From the NCBI RefSeq assembly GCF_036373705.1, contig NC_089853.1, forward strand, positions 8,033,405-8,097,404: a stretch of 64,000 nt of DNA. Direction: 5' to 3'. Source of the stretch: Amia ocellicauda (taxonomy: Eukaryota > Chordata > Actinopteri > Amiiformes > Amiidae). Below, piece by piece: positions 43,320 through 55,335 of this stretch (the stretch's first letter is position 1; the number at the start of each line of letters is the position of its first letter). The position numbers were made by a program, and so were the translations under genes. The notes beneath the pieces were generated by a model. That model was not told the DNA's origin and ran no database searches. It saw only the letters and a list, made by a program, of their open reading frames with translations.

Positions 43320-43618
43320 GCGAGTGAGCGGCTGCTACTGCTTGCTCCTCAGTTCTGCGCAGGTGCTGAGAATTCCAGCGCTCCCATTGGCGGAGCAGCG
43401 CAGAGCCGCGCAGAGCTGCACAAATCTGCGCTCCAAGCAGGCTTGCTGTGATGATCCCGCACGGCTGGATGTTTGTAAACCAGGCGGCTCACGCCCATAC
43501 AGGGTCACTTCACAGCCACACGCAGGCGCATTACCCGCACTTGTGTCAAATATGGCTGTGCTTTTGGAGAGAGAAAAATGCTGAATTGTCTTGGTGGTGA
43601 TCGTAATTTGAATCAGAC
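43320..43618 (+). promoter_or_regulatory. sbf2: sbf2 CpG promoter and 5' UTR
   Basis: GC- and CpG-rich region directly before the sbf2 start codon. Contains an inverted CCAAT box (ATTGG, 43386-43390) and repeated GCGCAG-type motifs (43398-43430), like the region near 18.15 kb. No TATA box seen. The transcription start is not fixed. Confidence 0.65.
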
Positions 43619-43673
43619 ATGGCGAGGTTGGCAGATTATTTGATTATCGTGGGATACGATCATGAAAAGAGCG
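43619..43673 (+). CDS. sbf2: myotubularin-related protein 13 / SET-binding factor 2, exon 1 (5' partial)
   Basis: Encodes MARLADYLIIVGYDHEKS plus one base, then donor G|GTGAGT. This is the start of SBF2/MTMR13 (MARLADYF.VVGYDHEK in vertebrates), the first strand of its N-terminal DENN module. The full protein is a large pseudophosphatase and Rab exchange factor acting in endosomal traffic. Downstream exons were looked for by eye up to 64000 and not found; intron 1 of this gene is very long in mammals. The paralogue SBF1 starts similarly, but the adm/ampd3 neighbours support SBF2. Confidence 0.88.
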
Positions 43674-44916
43674 GTGAGTTGTTTCCAGGGACCCGTCTTC
43701 TGCTGGTGTTGAAGGTGGGGGTTTCCTCAGGCCGTACACAGCCAGTGCGGGAATGGGAGACTGAGCCCAGAGACTGGATGCTTGGCACTCAGTTGCACTT
43801 CATTGTGTGGGAGGTTTTAAATGTTTTGCTTTGTGGTGGTTTAGTACGCAACCTGCTTTACAATAGTAACTCTACACAGGAGCAATAAAGAGAAAAAAAC
43901 ACATTATACAATCCTCTTCTGTTTTATGGCAATGAAGCTTTAGAGGAACAGCACGCCTGTCACATCCTGCGTGAGCGAGCGGCCAGCGGCTCCATTCGGG
44001 ATCTCTGAACGCGGCGCTTCCCTTCCATTGATTGAGCCGCGGGCTGCCGAGCGACGGACGCAGAAGACAAGGCTTCTGCAAATCCATACAATCCTAAGCA
44101 AAAAACGTGGCGCACATGGAGGTTTTTGCTTTGGTACTGTTTCACCTTCCAGTTGTATCTTGATGTGCTTGCCAGTGCACGTATTTGTAGTCAGCATTGT
44201 CTACCGTCAGGGTCATTTCAGTTGCTCTTCGTGCTCCAGTGGTTTTTTGCTGACTGAACGGGGCTTTTTGTTTCACTGGCATGTTGTATTAGGAAATGCA
44301 TTGCTGAGGGGGTTGGCCTGTCAGAAATATGTCAACATTTTATACACCTACAGGTGTCTGCAAACAGGAGCATCAGCTGCCATAAACGGGCAATCGTCTG
44401 GATGCTCGCATATTGTACATTGCGATCAAGTACATCCTTTTCTTTTCAAACTCATTGGTTAAATATATATATATGATAACAAAGACTCATTGATTTGATG
44501 CTCCACGAAAGCTGAATGGCTTTCTCAGGAGTCGCAGCTCAGTCGGTGGACAGTAATCTTCTTAGCATCCACTGATCTTATAATCAAGGCTGTGGCCTGA
44601 CATTTGACTACAGATGTCATCTGTTAATGCATAATGGCCGGTGTTGATGTGACTGCATGGCAGGCCGGAGTGTGAGCAGCACATGAGGATGCTGAGGGGG
44701 CATGGCTGGATCAGCTCTAGTGAGGGATTGGCTGTGTCATGATATGTGCAATGCATGCTCAATATTCATGTCAAATCTGTGGTCATAGTTTGAAAGTGCA
44801 CTGCATGTGGAAGTTTGTATTTGCTTTTATAACTGTATCCCACCTTGACCTTTTGAAACACTATTTACTTTTCTAAAGATTTGAGTTAACCACTTTTCTT
44901 CAATGTGTTTTACTGA
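43674..44916 (+). other. sbf2 intron 1, proximal part
   Basis: GC-rich near 43970-44060 (CpG island shoulder), otherwise unremarkable. ORFs here have no recognisable product. Confidence 0.6.
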
Positions 44917-45097
44917 GGGACTGATTGAATCAAAACTTTGACCCACCCGCTAATAGAAAACTACAAACCTGTACATCATAGCGGTTACATTTCTGATTAG
45001 AAGAAAGTGGCATCTAACTGAAAGTGAAGCCACACCTGAGTACAGTTCTGTAGTTTTCTACTAGCGGGTGGGTCAAAGTTTTGATTCAATCCGGCCC
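44917..45097. mobile_element. palindromic MITE (about 180 bp)
   Basis: Inverted repeats of about 45 bp: gattgaatcaaaactttgac from 44923, continuing ccacccgctaatagaaaact, pairing with ...gggtgggtcaaagttttgat ending at 45090. Only a few mismatches. No coding capacity between. The outermost bases (GGGACTGATT / GGGCCGGATT) suggest a hAT-type end, unproven. Confidence 0.8.
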
Positions 45098-45560
45098 TAA
45101 ATACCCACTTTACACACTCAGTCTCAGTACTGGAGGGAAATAGGAACAACATAAATGCTTCTATGGCCATTCTTGTTGAATTGTGCTTTATATTAAATGA
45201 CTAATGATGGGGTTAAATCTACATATATACACACACATACACATACAATAGAGGTTATATTAATAAGGGATATTAAATATTGAGCAAATCTATATAGGCT
45301 ACTATCTATAATAATAATAATCTTTAATCTAACACCCTGGAAAGTAAGAAAGCTATCCTTCACTATATTTGATATTGCCTGCCTGTAATAAGGCTCTTTG
45401 CTAGTTTACATTTCCTTTGGTTTTCAAGAAGGCGTAACAGGAAATTATATAACTTGGCGGTTTCCGTGTGACATAGTAAGTGTTTGTTGATTTCGATAGA
45501 ATACCTTTTTAGTGGTTTCACTGTGGTCACAGTTTTTCCAGGGGAGAACTCATGTATGTA
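45098..45560. other. sbf2 intron 1, no feature recognised
   Basis: AT-rich; nothing recognised. Confidence 0.6.
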
Positions 45561-47111
45561 CATTACCGTTCAAAAGTTTGGGGTCACTTCGAAATATCCT
45601 TGTTTTCCATGAAAACATACATGAAATGAGTTTGAATAGGAAATGTAGCAAAATGAATAAGAAATATAGACATTGACAAGGTTAGAAATAATGATTGTTA
45701 ATTGAAATAATAATTGTGTCCTTCAAACTTTGCTTTTGTCAAAGAATGCTCCATTTGCAGCAATTACAGCCTTGCAGACCTTTGGCATTCTAGTTGTCAA
45801 GTTGTTGAGGTAATTCTGTAGAGATTTCACCCCATGCTTCCTGAAGCACCTCCCACTAGTTGGATTGGCTTGATGGGCACTTCTTACATACCATACGGTG
45901 AAGCTGCTCCCACAACAGCTCAATAGGGTTGAGATCCGGTGACTGTGCTGGTCACTCCATTACAGACAGAATACCAGCTGACTGCTTCTTCTCTAAATAG
46001 TTCTTGCATAGTTTTGAGCTGTGCTTTGGGTCATTGTCCTGTTGTAGGAGGAAACTGGCTCCAATCAAGTGCCGTCCACAGGGTATGGCATGGCGTTGCA
46101 AAATGGAGTGATAGCCTTCCTTCTTCTAGATCCCTTTTACCCTGTACAAATCTCCCACTTTACCACCATCAAAGCACCCCCAGACCATCACATTGCCTCC
46201 ACCATGCTTGACAGATGGCATCAAGCTCTCCTCCAGCATCTTTTTATTTGGTCTGCATCTCACGAATGTTCTTCTTTGTGATGCGAACACCTCAAACTTA
46301 GATTCGTCTGTCCATAACACTTTTTTCCAGTCTTCCTCTGTCCAGTGTCTGTGTTCTTTTGTCCATCTTAATCTTTTCTTTTTATTGGCCAGTCTGAGAT
46401 ATGGCTTTTTCTTTGCACCTCTGCCTAGAAGGACAGCATCCTGGAGTCGCCTCTTCACTCTTGACGTTGAGACTGGTGTTTTGCAGGTACTATTTAATGA
46501 AGCTGCCAGTTGAGGACCTGTGAAGCGTCTGTTTCTCAAACTAGACTCTAATGTTTTTGTCCTCTTGCTCAGTTGTGCACCGGGGCCTCCCACTCCTCTT
46601 TCTATTCTGGTTAGAGCCAGTCTGTGCTGTTCTGTGAAGGGAGTAGTACACACCGCTGTACGAGATCTTCAGTTTCTTGGCAATTTCTCGTATGGAGTAG
46701 CCTTCATTTCTCAGAACAAGAATAGACTGATGAGTTTCAGAAGAAAGTTCTTTGTTTCTGGCCATTTTGAGCCTGTAATCGAACCCACGATTGCTGAGGC
46801 TCCAGATACTCAACTAGTCTAAAGAAGGCCTTTTATTGCTTCTTTAATCAGCACAACAGTTTGCAGCGGTGCTAACATACATGCAAAAGGGTTTTCTAAT
46901 GATCAATTAGCCTTTTAAAATGATAAACTTGGATTAGCAAACACAACGTGCCATTGGAACACAGGACTAGCTACAGTAAATCATTTACTACATTAACAAT
47001 GTCTACACTGTATTTCTGATCAATTTTATGTTATTTTAATGGAAAAAAAGATTGCTTTTCTTTCGAAAACAAGGAAATTTCTATGTGACCCCAAACTTAT
47101 AAATGGTAGTG
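45561..47111 (-). mobile_element. Tc1-like transposon, inactive (DD38E spacing)
   Basis: 1551 bp with TA on both sides (45559-45560, 47112-47113). Ends CATTACCGTTCAAAAGTTTG... and, reversed, CACTACCATTTATAAGTTTG..., both continuing GGGGTCAC. Diverged ends and a broken transposase show age. Confidence 0.9.
45723..46765 (-). pseudogene. Tc1-like transposase pseudogene
   Basis: N-terminus MARNKELSSETHQSILVLRN with HTH, then a frameshift between about 46640 and 46560, the middle part WTEEDWKKVLWTDESKFEVF and VKHGGGNVMVWGCF, a stop after YRVKGI (46126-46128), DNDPKHSSK (near 46040), a TGA in place of the Trp before [14 protein letters not shown], a further break near 45865, and the C-terminus to 45723. 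The catalytic residues are readable; Asp and Glu are 38 apart. Confidence 0.87.
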
Positions 47112-47114
47112 TAT

Positions 47115-48445
47115 GTGTGTGTGTGAGTGTAAGTGTGTATTTACCTTAATCATTGACTGGATGAAATCTAACACATTTTAATTAACACATATTTTGATGG
47201 GCTCTGTTCTGGCAGATCAAACAGCTGTTTACCATTATAGATTTTGTTTGTTTTTAAAATCTGAAATGAGGAAATGTTTTTTTTTTTATGGCAAAAGGAA
47301 GCATATCAGAGAGAGCCACAACAGGAAAGAGTTTTCAGCAGGATGATTGGAATTCGGAAAGCATTTTTTTTCCCTCTACAAGCTTTAATGCACACGGTTT
47401 TGTTTTCCCTTAAAGAAGTTCAAGCTCTAGTAATTTTACAGAACTACTAGGAAATACCCAGTAGTCTATCAATTTAATAATCCAATTATACATTTCACAT
47501 TTTATAGCACAATCTATGTTTCCACAACCATTTAAAATGGTTTACTTCTGTGAACTCTTGCCTTTGCCTCATCCAAAAAAATCAATGTGTCTCTTTATTT
47601 TTATATAAAGTAGTAGAAGTTAAACAATCCTGCCAAAAGTTTGCATTTTCCTCAGTAGTTACTTGAAAGCAGTTTTCATTGTTACACAGATCAGTATTCC
47701 ACATGCTCATTACTCTTTAAAAGTTGGCTTCCTTGAAATCACTGAACTGTACCCTGCTCTCGATGAAAGTTCACTTTTTTGGAATATCACTTTGTGAGGC
47801 TTTGGACTACATGCTACCCCTGACTGAGAGGAAAATGTCACCTTTACTTCTGTAGTTTTTCTCTATATAAAAGAGTGGTGGATTGATGTCGTGAATATTA
47901 CATTTATTTATTTATTTATTTAAAAGAAAGCCAATGCACTTTGATCAGGCTGTCAGGCTGTCCCTGTGGTCAGGCTGCTGTGTGCTGTGGTCCAAAACTG
48001 GCTGCCAAGATCCACCCTCGAGGTGGCAGCCCTCAGTGAATAAAATTTGGACTTCATTGTGAAACAGTGTGGAATCTTGAATGTGTTGAAACTCACCACT
48101 TATACTAATAAACATGGAAGGACCAGATATCCTTCAGTAGTAGTAGACTGGCCATGTAATCTGTAGAGATATAAAAGGCACTGTAATCAGTATGGTGACA
48201 CTTCGGACAAATGCGTACTACCAAGACTGAGTTTAATGTTGGGGACCTATCCATTTCCTGACTTCAGTCCCATCAAGCACACTGGGGATAAGCTGTAACA
48301 GTGCATCAGGAAGACATCCCACAGACAGAGTTCCCTCCTTCCACTCGAAACTGCTCTACAGGAGGAATGCCTTGGTGTTCCTGCAGGCCTCTGTCAGAAG
48401 GATTGCAGATGTTATTCAGGCTCACAGTAGGCCTACATGCTATTA
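47115..48445. other. sbf2 intron 1, no feature recognised
   Basis: AT-rich; a short (TTTA)n at about 47905 and a run of caggctgt repeats near 47947-47985. Confidence 0.6.
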
Positions 48446-49330
48446 CACTGATCAGCCATAACATTATGACCACCTGCCTAATATTGTGTAGGTCTCCCTT
48501 TTGCTGCCAAAACAGCCCTGACCCGTCGAGGCATGGACTCCACTAGACCTCTGAAGGTGTGCTGTGGTATCTGGCACCAAGACATTAGCAGCAGATCCTT
48601 TAAGTCCTGTAAGGTGCGAGGTGGGGCCTCCATGGATCGGACTTGTTTGTCCAGCACATCCCACAGATGCTCGATTGGATTGAGATCTGGGGAATTTGGT
48701 GGCCAAGTCAACACCTTGAACTCGTGATTCATCAGACCAGGCCACCTTCTTCCATTGCTCCGTGGTCCAATGTGCCCATTGTAGGCGCTTTCGGCAGTGG
48801 ACAGGGGTCAGCATGGGCACCCTGACTGGTCTGCAGCTGCGCAGCCCCATACGCAACAAGCTGCGATGCACTGTGTGTTCTGACACCTTTCTATCAGAAC
48901 CAGCATTCACTTTTTCAGCAATTTGAGCTACAGTAGCTCGTCTGTTGGATCGGACCACACGGGCCAGCCTTCGCTCCCCACGTGCATCAATGAGCCTTGG
49001 CCGCCCATGACCCTGTCGCCGGTTCACCGCCTTTCCTTCCTTGGACCACTTTTGATAGGTACTGACCACTGCAGACCGGGAACACCCCACAAGAGTTGCA
49101 GTTTTGGAGATGCTCTGACCCAGTCGTCTAGCCATCACAATTTGGCCCTTGTCAAAGTCGCTCAGATCCTTACGCTGCCCATTTTTCCTGCTTCTAACAC
49201 ATCAACTTTGAGGACAAAATGTTCACTTTCTGCCTAATATATCCCACCCACTGACAGGTGCCATGATAACGAGATTATCAGTGTTATTTACTTCACCTGT
49301 CAGTGGTCATAATGTTATGGCTGATCGGTG
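48446..49330 (-). mobile_element. Tc1-like transposon with internal deletion
   Basis: 885 bp, TA both sides (48444-48445, 49331-49332). Ends CACTGATCAGCCATAACATT... with one mismatch over 28 bp, so the copy is young. The central part of the transposase is deleted. Non-autonomous. Confidence 0.92.
48478..49182 (-). pseudogene. Tc1-like transposase, centrally deleted
   Basis: N-terminal part [20 protein letters not shown] (HTH) to [15 protein letters not shown], then a direct jump (about 48715-48735) into [20 protein letters not shown] ... [13 protein letters not shown] in another frame. About 100 residues, including the second catalytic Asp, are missing. The probable start codon (49182-49180) is also one base out of frame with the HTH region. 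Confidence 0.88.
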
Positions 49331-49332
49331 TA

Positions 49333-52300
49333 TATAGGTGTAATGTGTGCAATACGCCACACTGTCTATAGTGCTTGGGCTGTTGCACCAATACTTTTGG
49401 TGAAACAATGATAGTGTTTATTGTAGAAATTTACTTTTAAAGACTCAAACCTCTAATCTTCTCATGGTTTGACTGCAAATGAATTAAAAAATGCTGCTGT
49501 TTTTTGTCCATTTTGTGACATGATAGCAGCCTAGCTACTTTTCTCTTGAGTATGTGATATATTTTTTTTAACAATGGTGTTACAGGTGATAATTGCTTTA
49601 GTGTGATGTCCAGCACTTTTCTGTATTCTGTACAATAGCCCAGGGAGGTAGTGCAATGTCCTGCAGCATGTTCAGAGCCCTGTTCTGAATAGGTAAACAT
49701 CAGCCATGGGTTGAACAAAATGTTCCTGGCATTGCATGAGATGCCATTGGTTCAAGCTACTTCTTAAGCAGTCACTTTGAGGAAGTTTAAACTGTTCAAA
49801 ATATAATAAATGCAATCGGTTCATTTGTAGTCAAGTCCAAAAATAAGTTTCTTATATTGCTGCCTGTGGTTGACTGACCCTCCACACTGACCCAGTCATA
49901 GAAGAATTCATGTTATCTTTAGAGAAGTATATCCTCCCCTGACCCCCATTCAGTTTTCCTTAATGTTTAGTATGAAACTTCACTTTTGACCTATAAACTT
50001 TGGAAGTTGACCAGTAGAAGCAAAACATCGATGTGTGGGAAATGTTGTAGTATTCTGACAAATGGGAATTTGGAAATATTTGTAAAAATATTACATCTCT
50101 CGGTAGACAAATATTTGTAAATAAATATATATTTTTTTTAAATCACAGGAAACATTATATTAACTGTTGACAAGATTAATTTGGTACAGATGTAACAAAA
50201 GCTTAATTCACAACAGAATATATATGATACAAACTTGTTCTGGCACTGGGCAGAAAAATATGTTCATTACAATTGCCAAATAGTGGAATGGAGATGTTCT
50301 CATTGGTCTCCAGGCTGATGGGTACAATATCCATGTCTATGAAACCACTTAATTTACTGCAGAGTGACATTAACATAACATTTGTATGGGAACAGCCCTT
50401 CCGCCTTTACCTTCTAGTCCCTGATGTTGCTTGCATTTCAGAGGAATTCACTTTTTATAATTTGCCTAAACTCTCACTTAAGTCCTACATTTTAAACAAT
50501 ACTTGATAGTATTCAACAAGCTTTAACCCACCAAAAAACTAAAAAAAAAAATACCAAAGAAACATCCCACAGTTCACAGTGTTGCTTTTCCAAAGCTCAG
50601 GGATACGTGGTTGAGGATATACTGCCTGGTCACCAACTGTTTACAGGTGTAGTGCATGCATGAATTTAAGGTTCAAAATGCTGTAAAATGGGAAGTGTGT
50701 TAATTCACTGAAAATCGAGTACCATGCTGCCAACTCCGATAAATGAATATATTTATTGGAAGGATTTGCAAGCACATGGTCCTTATTTTAGTGGTGTGAG
50801 ACAGTTTAATTTATTGCGTGATTATGAACCAACTTCACTTGGATGGAATGATTATGAAATAACGTAATGGTTTGTAGGAAGATGGTGTGGGTCAAATTGA
50901 AAGCAAGTTGTGTTCCTGTTGTTGTTTTTTCTTCCATTTTGACACTGTAAGTGGGTGTTTCAAAATGTGAATAGTGTTATTGTGTATTAAGAAAAAAGTA
51001 ATGGAAGAATGCTGAATGTTTTTATTTTTAACTTTATCAAGTGTAATGCTACACTTGATGCACACAGTATGGAATGCAGATGCCTACAGACACATTTCTA
51101 AATTATATTCTTAAATTAATAATAGACACAGATTAGGCCCTTGTTCAATTATATAAAAAAATATGTTTTTCATGCTGCAGCCTCTTATTGGTTTTTGTAA
51201 ACAAACTAACATTTGTTTTTGAAAGTTTTTTAACAGTGTTTTTGAGAGTGATGCTTTTTGTTTTAATATATATTTTTATGATCAATTAGATTTGTAACGA
51301 ATTGAATTGGTATTCTGCTAGCTGGCTTAGAAATTTGTTTCTTGCTGGTTCAGTGAGGTATTCCTCCTCCCAGTAATTGGTAGAGAAAATCTTTCAATGA
51401 AGTTTGGCTTATAGGATAAGCAATAAATTACAATTTGAAATTTGAAACCAAAAAGCTCATCTGCTGCTTTCATTACATATAAAGGGCATCATTAGCTACC
51501 TTTTTACCTTTTTAATCCTTATACTTTTTTTATTCAATGCTCACAATTCCTTTCCCTCCATTTTTAGGTCATGAACACAGGAAGGCTATTACGTAACTCT
51601 CCTCACACTGAACCAAAAACACCTACATTCCTTTCTCAGGGCGACCAAACGCTACCACATGCTTAAACTGTTTCCATGCGGCAGACATACAGACAGGCAG
51701 ACATACATTGTCTTTTAAAAGCCCCCTGTGTTTTATTACCCCATACCTTTGGGGAAACAAGAATGCAGAGTTTTGAGACGTTAAAAGTGAAATGTGTGTT
51801 CCTTTGTCAACAGATTGCATGACTCCAGCAATTTGCCCTAACATTGCTATCTAATTATGCTTAAAAACATAACGATGTCCTGCTGACTGAAGAACCTATC
51901 TGGGCTTCAGAGAATGCCTAAATGTATGCATGCAGGTTACAGCTGAAATTGGTGGTCATTTCTTAATGGCAAACTCTTGCACACGTTTATCTGTATGACT
52001 AGCAGTGGATATGTTTTGATTGAAATAATTATATTCAGTAAATGCCACATGAGAGTGTAAGCCATATTTTATGACTATTGACTGTAATTGCAACCACAAG
52101 GTATGAGTTATTATTCTGTGTTATCTTGTGATAACAGTATAACTTTTCAGTGTCCCGTAAAAATACTCTGTGTTATAAATCTTAAATGATAAGAATTGAT
52201 AAGAATTAGTGTGACTCATTTTTTGGGGGGCGGTATGAATTTTTAATTTCTTAACTCAAACAGATTTCTCAGAATACAGAAATATACTGTAGTCCATTGG

Positions 52301-54994
52301 AAGTAGTACTTTAGTCACAGTCACAGTCAGACAGTTAATTGAGAGGGCTGCTGTGGGCTGCAATTGTGGTTGAGTTTTGTAATTGTTTTGTAAATGGGGC
52401 AGAATCAGAGTACCTTTGATTTTTTAAATTAACTTAAAGATGCCGATGATTCATTTAGATTTGATAGCTGGGGTTTGGATTGCCAGCAATCTGTTGCGCG
52501 CTGCTTTGGGCCTCATTAACTTCACACAACCATCCTGAAGTCTTCACACTACCTTCTACACCACAGGAGTTGTCTGTTGTTCACATCACTCCAAGGTGAG
52601 CTCAGAGCCCTCATCTCTGTGCAGTGGCGGCTGCTTTGCAGAGTATCGCAGAGTCTCAAGTGCTCTTGTTGCATGTGCTACTGTTCCTGTTGAAGTCTGT
52701 CTGTCCAAGACCTCTCCAATGTGAGATAAGTGGTCTCATCTAAAAAATAAAATAAAAAAAGCGGCCACATAGCAATTAGTTCACCAGCTGAAAGGATAAG
52801 GTTGTTAACAATACTCATAATGAGAGTACTTTACATCCATTATTGGTGTTTAATGTGCAGTAGCAGCATATTGCTCCAAATGTAATATTTATCCCTGATT
52901 TTATTGCATGCAGGCAGTGAGTGCTCATGAAAATGTTGTTCATTAGTTCAGCATCGTTTACAGAACAGTTGAACTGGAATGCAAAATACAAAACGATTAG
53001 ACAGAAAGGTAGAAAAAAATAACTTTCCATTCAATTTATGGAATAAATGTGGATTTTTTTTTTTTTTATCAAAGGCCTGTTGTACTCAAAAACAAAAAGG
53101 GGAAATAACACTTTGGGACAAAGTCCCTTCAAAATGGGACCAGCTGAGTCAGCATGTTCCTATCTCCTTCAAAGAAACTGTTTTGCTCTGTTCTATGAAT
53201 ATGAGGAAACGTGAAAATATTGCTGATTCCTGGTTTTACAGTGATGTCACCGGATGGATCTATTCTACTTAAAAGCACATATACCAAGGAAGCTAATGCT
53301 GTTGGATTTTTATTGGAGGGTGGGTGTGTGCTTGTCTGGGGAATTTAGAGACCTTGTATTAAACCAGTATGTTGTCTAAGATATAAAAGGTTCAAGAGTG
53401 GAGCAATAATAGGGTTCAATCCCTATAAGGTAGTAGCCTAGTTCTTACACTGTCAGTCCACAGCTCAGTGTTAAATGTTCATTTTTCTTGTGCTGTACAG
53501 CATTATTGCCCTGCTTTGCCCTTTGGAGACGGGTCTCCTTCGGTGAGTTTGGGTTCTGTTATAATTGAGGGAATTGGCCTCAAATCAGGCTTTAGAGTGT
53601 GGAATGTGGTTTTTATCTCAGAGTCTGTTTTCAAGTCAAAAAATGATTTGCTATCAGTCTAAAGCAAAAGTGTGGACAGATTGTGCAGAGTCCCAAAATC
53701 TTCTAGAAGTAAATAAAGAATGAATTACATGGATGTTGACCTCCATATTGCCTAATGTTTCGTGTGGGCAAGGGGGTTTTGCAAAGTACGGGCTGAAGAT
53801 AATCTCCTGAAGATTATAGTTACTCATCTTTTATTTATTTATTTATTTAAGAGCAAGAATTTCGTTGAGAGAATGTGATACATATGTCTTCGTTCTTTGT
53901 AAAGCGAGCTACAGCAGTGGCATGCTAAAGTCTGATCTCTTAGTTATGCATTTATTGTAAAAATATGGGTCTTGGTTATTAACGTTAATCTGCAACACAT
54001 TTCAGGAGGGCTGTCTGCTTCATAACAGGGACGTTTCTAAAGCATTAAAGAAAAAAAAATCTCTGGAAAGCAAGGCTTCATTCTGGCTTCCTGTTTATCA
54101 CCTCCAATGCTGTGAGAGTGATAGCGTGCATTTTAACAGTCCTCGGAGGTATATATTGATTAGAGTGAGAAGTACAAATTACTGTCTGAGGGTGTTGCAT
54201 TTTATGATCACATTCAAAGGTGCAAAGGAAATGTTTACATGCTGTTAACCAAGTACAGGGAAAATAAATGTTTGGCTTGGGACTTCAAAGCAGTTACATT
54301 TTATGATCTTTAACTCAGTGCAGTGGTCGTTTTCTAGTTTCTTAGTTTGTGTGTGTACTTTGTTTGGCATGGTTTGCAATGTGTTTTTTTGCACAGATGT
54401 GTCTTCGGTGTCAGAGGTTGTTTTTGATTTAAAGAGCTTGATCCTTTTTAATGGCAGGTTTTTGTATTACAGTATCAGGTCTATTGCATATCGTAAGCTG
54501 TACCACTGTCAATCGCACTAGATGCATTTCCTCTCATAATGCATGCATTGAAATCAGTTGTACTTAAATAAAAGAAAAACATTTCACAGAGTTACAAATA
54601 ATATTGCTGATGTTTAGATTTGTTACAGCACCCACCAAGTCATTGCCAGGCTAGTGAAGAGGCATCTTTTCGTTTTGGTTTTGGTTTCAAGGAAAAAGGG
54701 TTATTTTTTGTAAAACACATCCGGGAAACAGCAGTGTAGTTCCTTCTTTCTGTAAGTGAACAGGATACATGGTGCACACTCCTAGCTGGCCTTGTCTTGT
54801 GAAATCCTGACAATATCATGCTTTTAATTGTCATGATTTTGTAATGGGAGACTCGCTGTTTCCAATCAAGATCAATTTTTTTTCAATTAGGTGCTGGATT
54901 AAAACCAAACACCACCTGCTTGCTTAGCCAGATTAAGAAAACACCCGAGCCTTAATATGCGATTTTGATTACAAGGGGGATGATAAAGTGCGGG
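49333..54994. other. sbf2 intron 1, no feature recognised
   Basis: 5.6 kb of AT-rich DNA with chance ORFs only. (TTTA)n near 53830. No sbf2 exon recognised. Confidence 0.55.
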
Positions 54995-55335
54995 GACTGG
55001 CTTTGATAAATCGCGTCGGCTGCAGCGGATCGGTGTGTGGGAGCGAGGCAGACGGGTAATGTGATCAGTCAGTAGCATCTCTCCTCACAGGCAGCTCGAG
55101 CCAACTGTCAGAGTGCTGTGTCTGAGGTAAAGGTCAGCATTCTGGCTCCCGGGGTAGGACGCATGCACCAGTGGGGGAAGTTTGTTTTGGATCCTCATTG
55201 GAAGCTGTGTAAGAGATACGGGAGCCGGAATTGGTTGGTTCCCATTTGCTTGCTTGCTGGCATACGGGGAGAGAGACCCGCACTCTCCGTTGTCGTGCCG
55301 AAGCGGTGTGCCCGGTGTCGTGTCATACATTAGGA
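54995..55335. promoter_or_regulatory. CpG-rich island in sbf2 intron 1
   Basis: A GC- and CpG-rich block in AT-rich surroundings, with no recognised coding frame. At 55090-55126 an exon-like unit has acceptor tctcctcacag and donor GAG|GTAAAG, but it does not encode sbf2 sequence. Could be an alternative promoter, a non-coding RNA start or a conserved enhancer. Confidence 0.35.

Noticed and set aside
43674..43888. Continuation of the sbf2 reading frame past the donor
   Set aside because: Residues after ...HEKS lose similarity to SBF2 exactly at G|GTGAGT; it is intron read-through.
43971..44462. 163-codon plus-strand ORF
   Set aside because: No recognisable domain, no good splice context, and several overlapping ORFs in the same GC-rich stretch; probably chance.
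52979..53272. Possible sbf2 exon 2
   Set aside because: Translation shows no resemblance to the SBF2 DENN sequence that follows exon 1.
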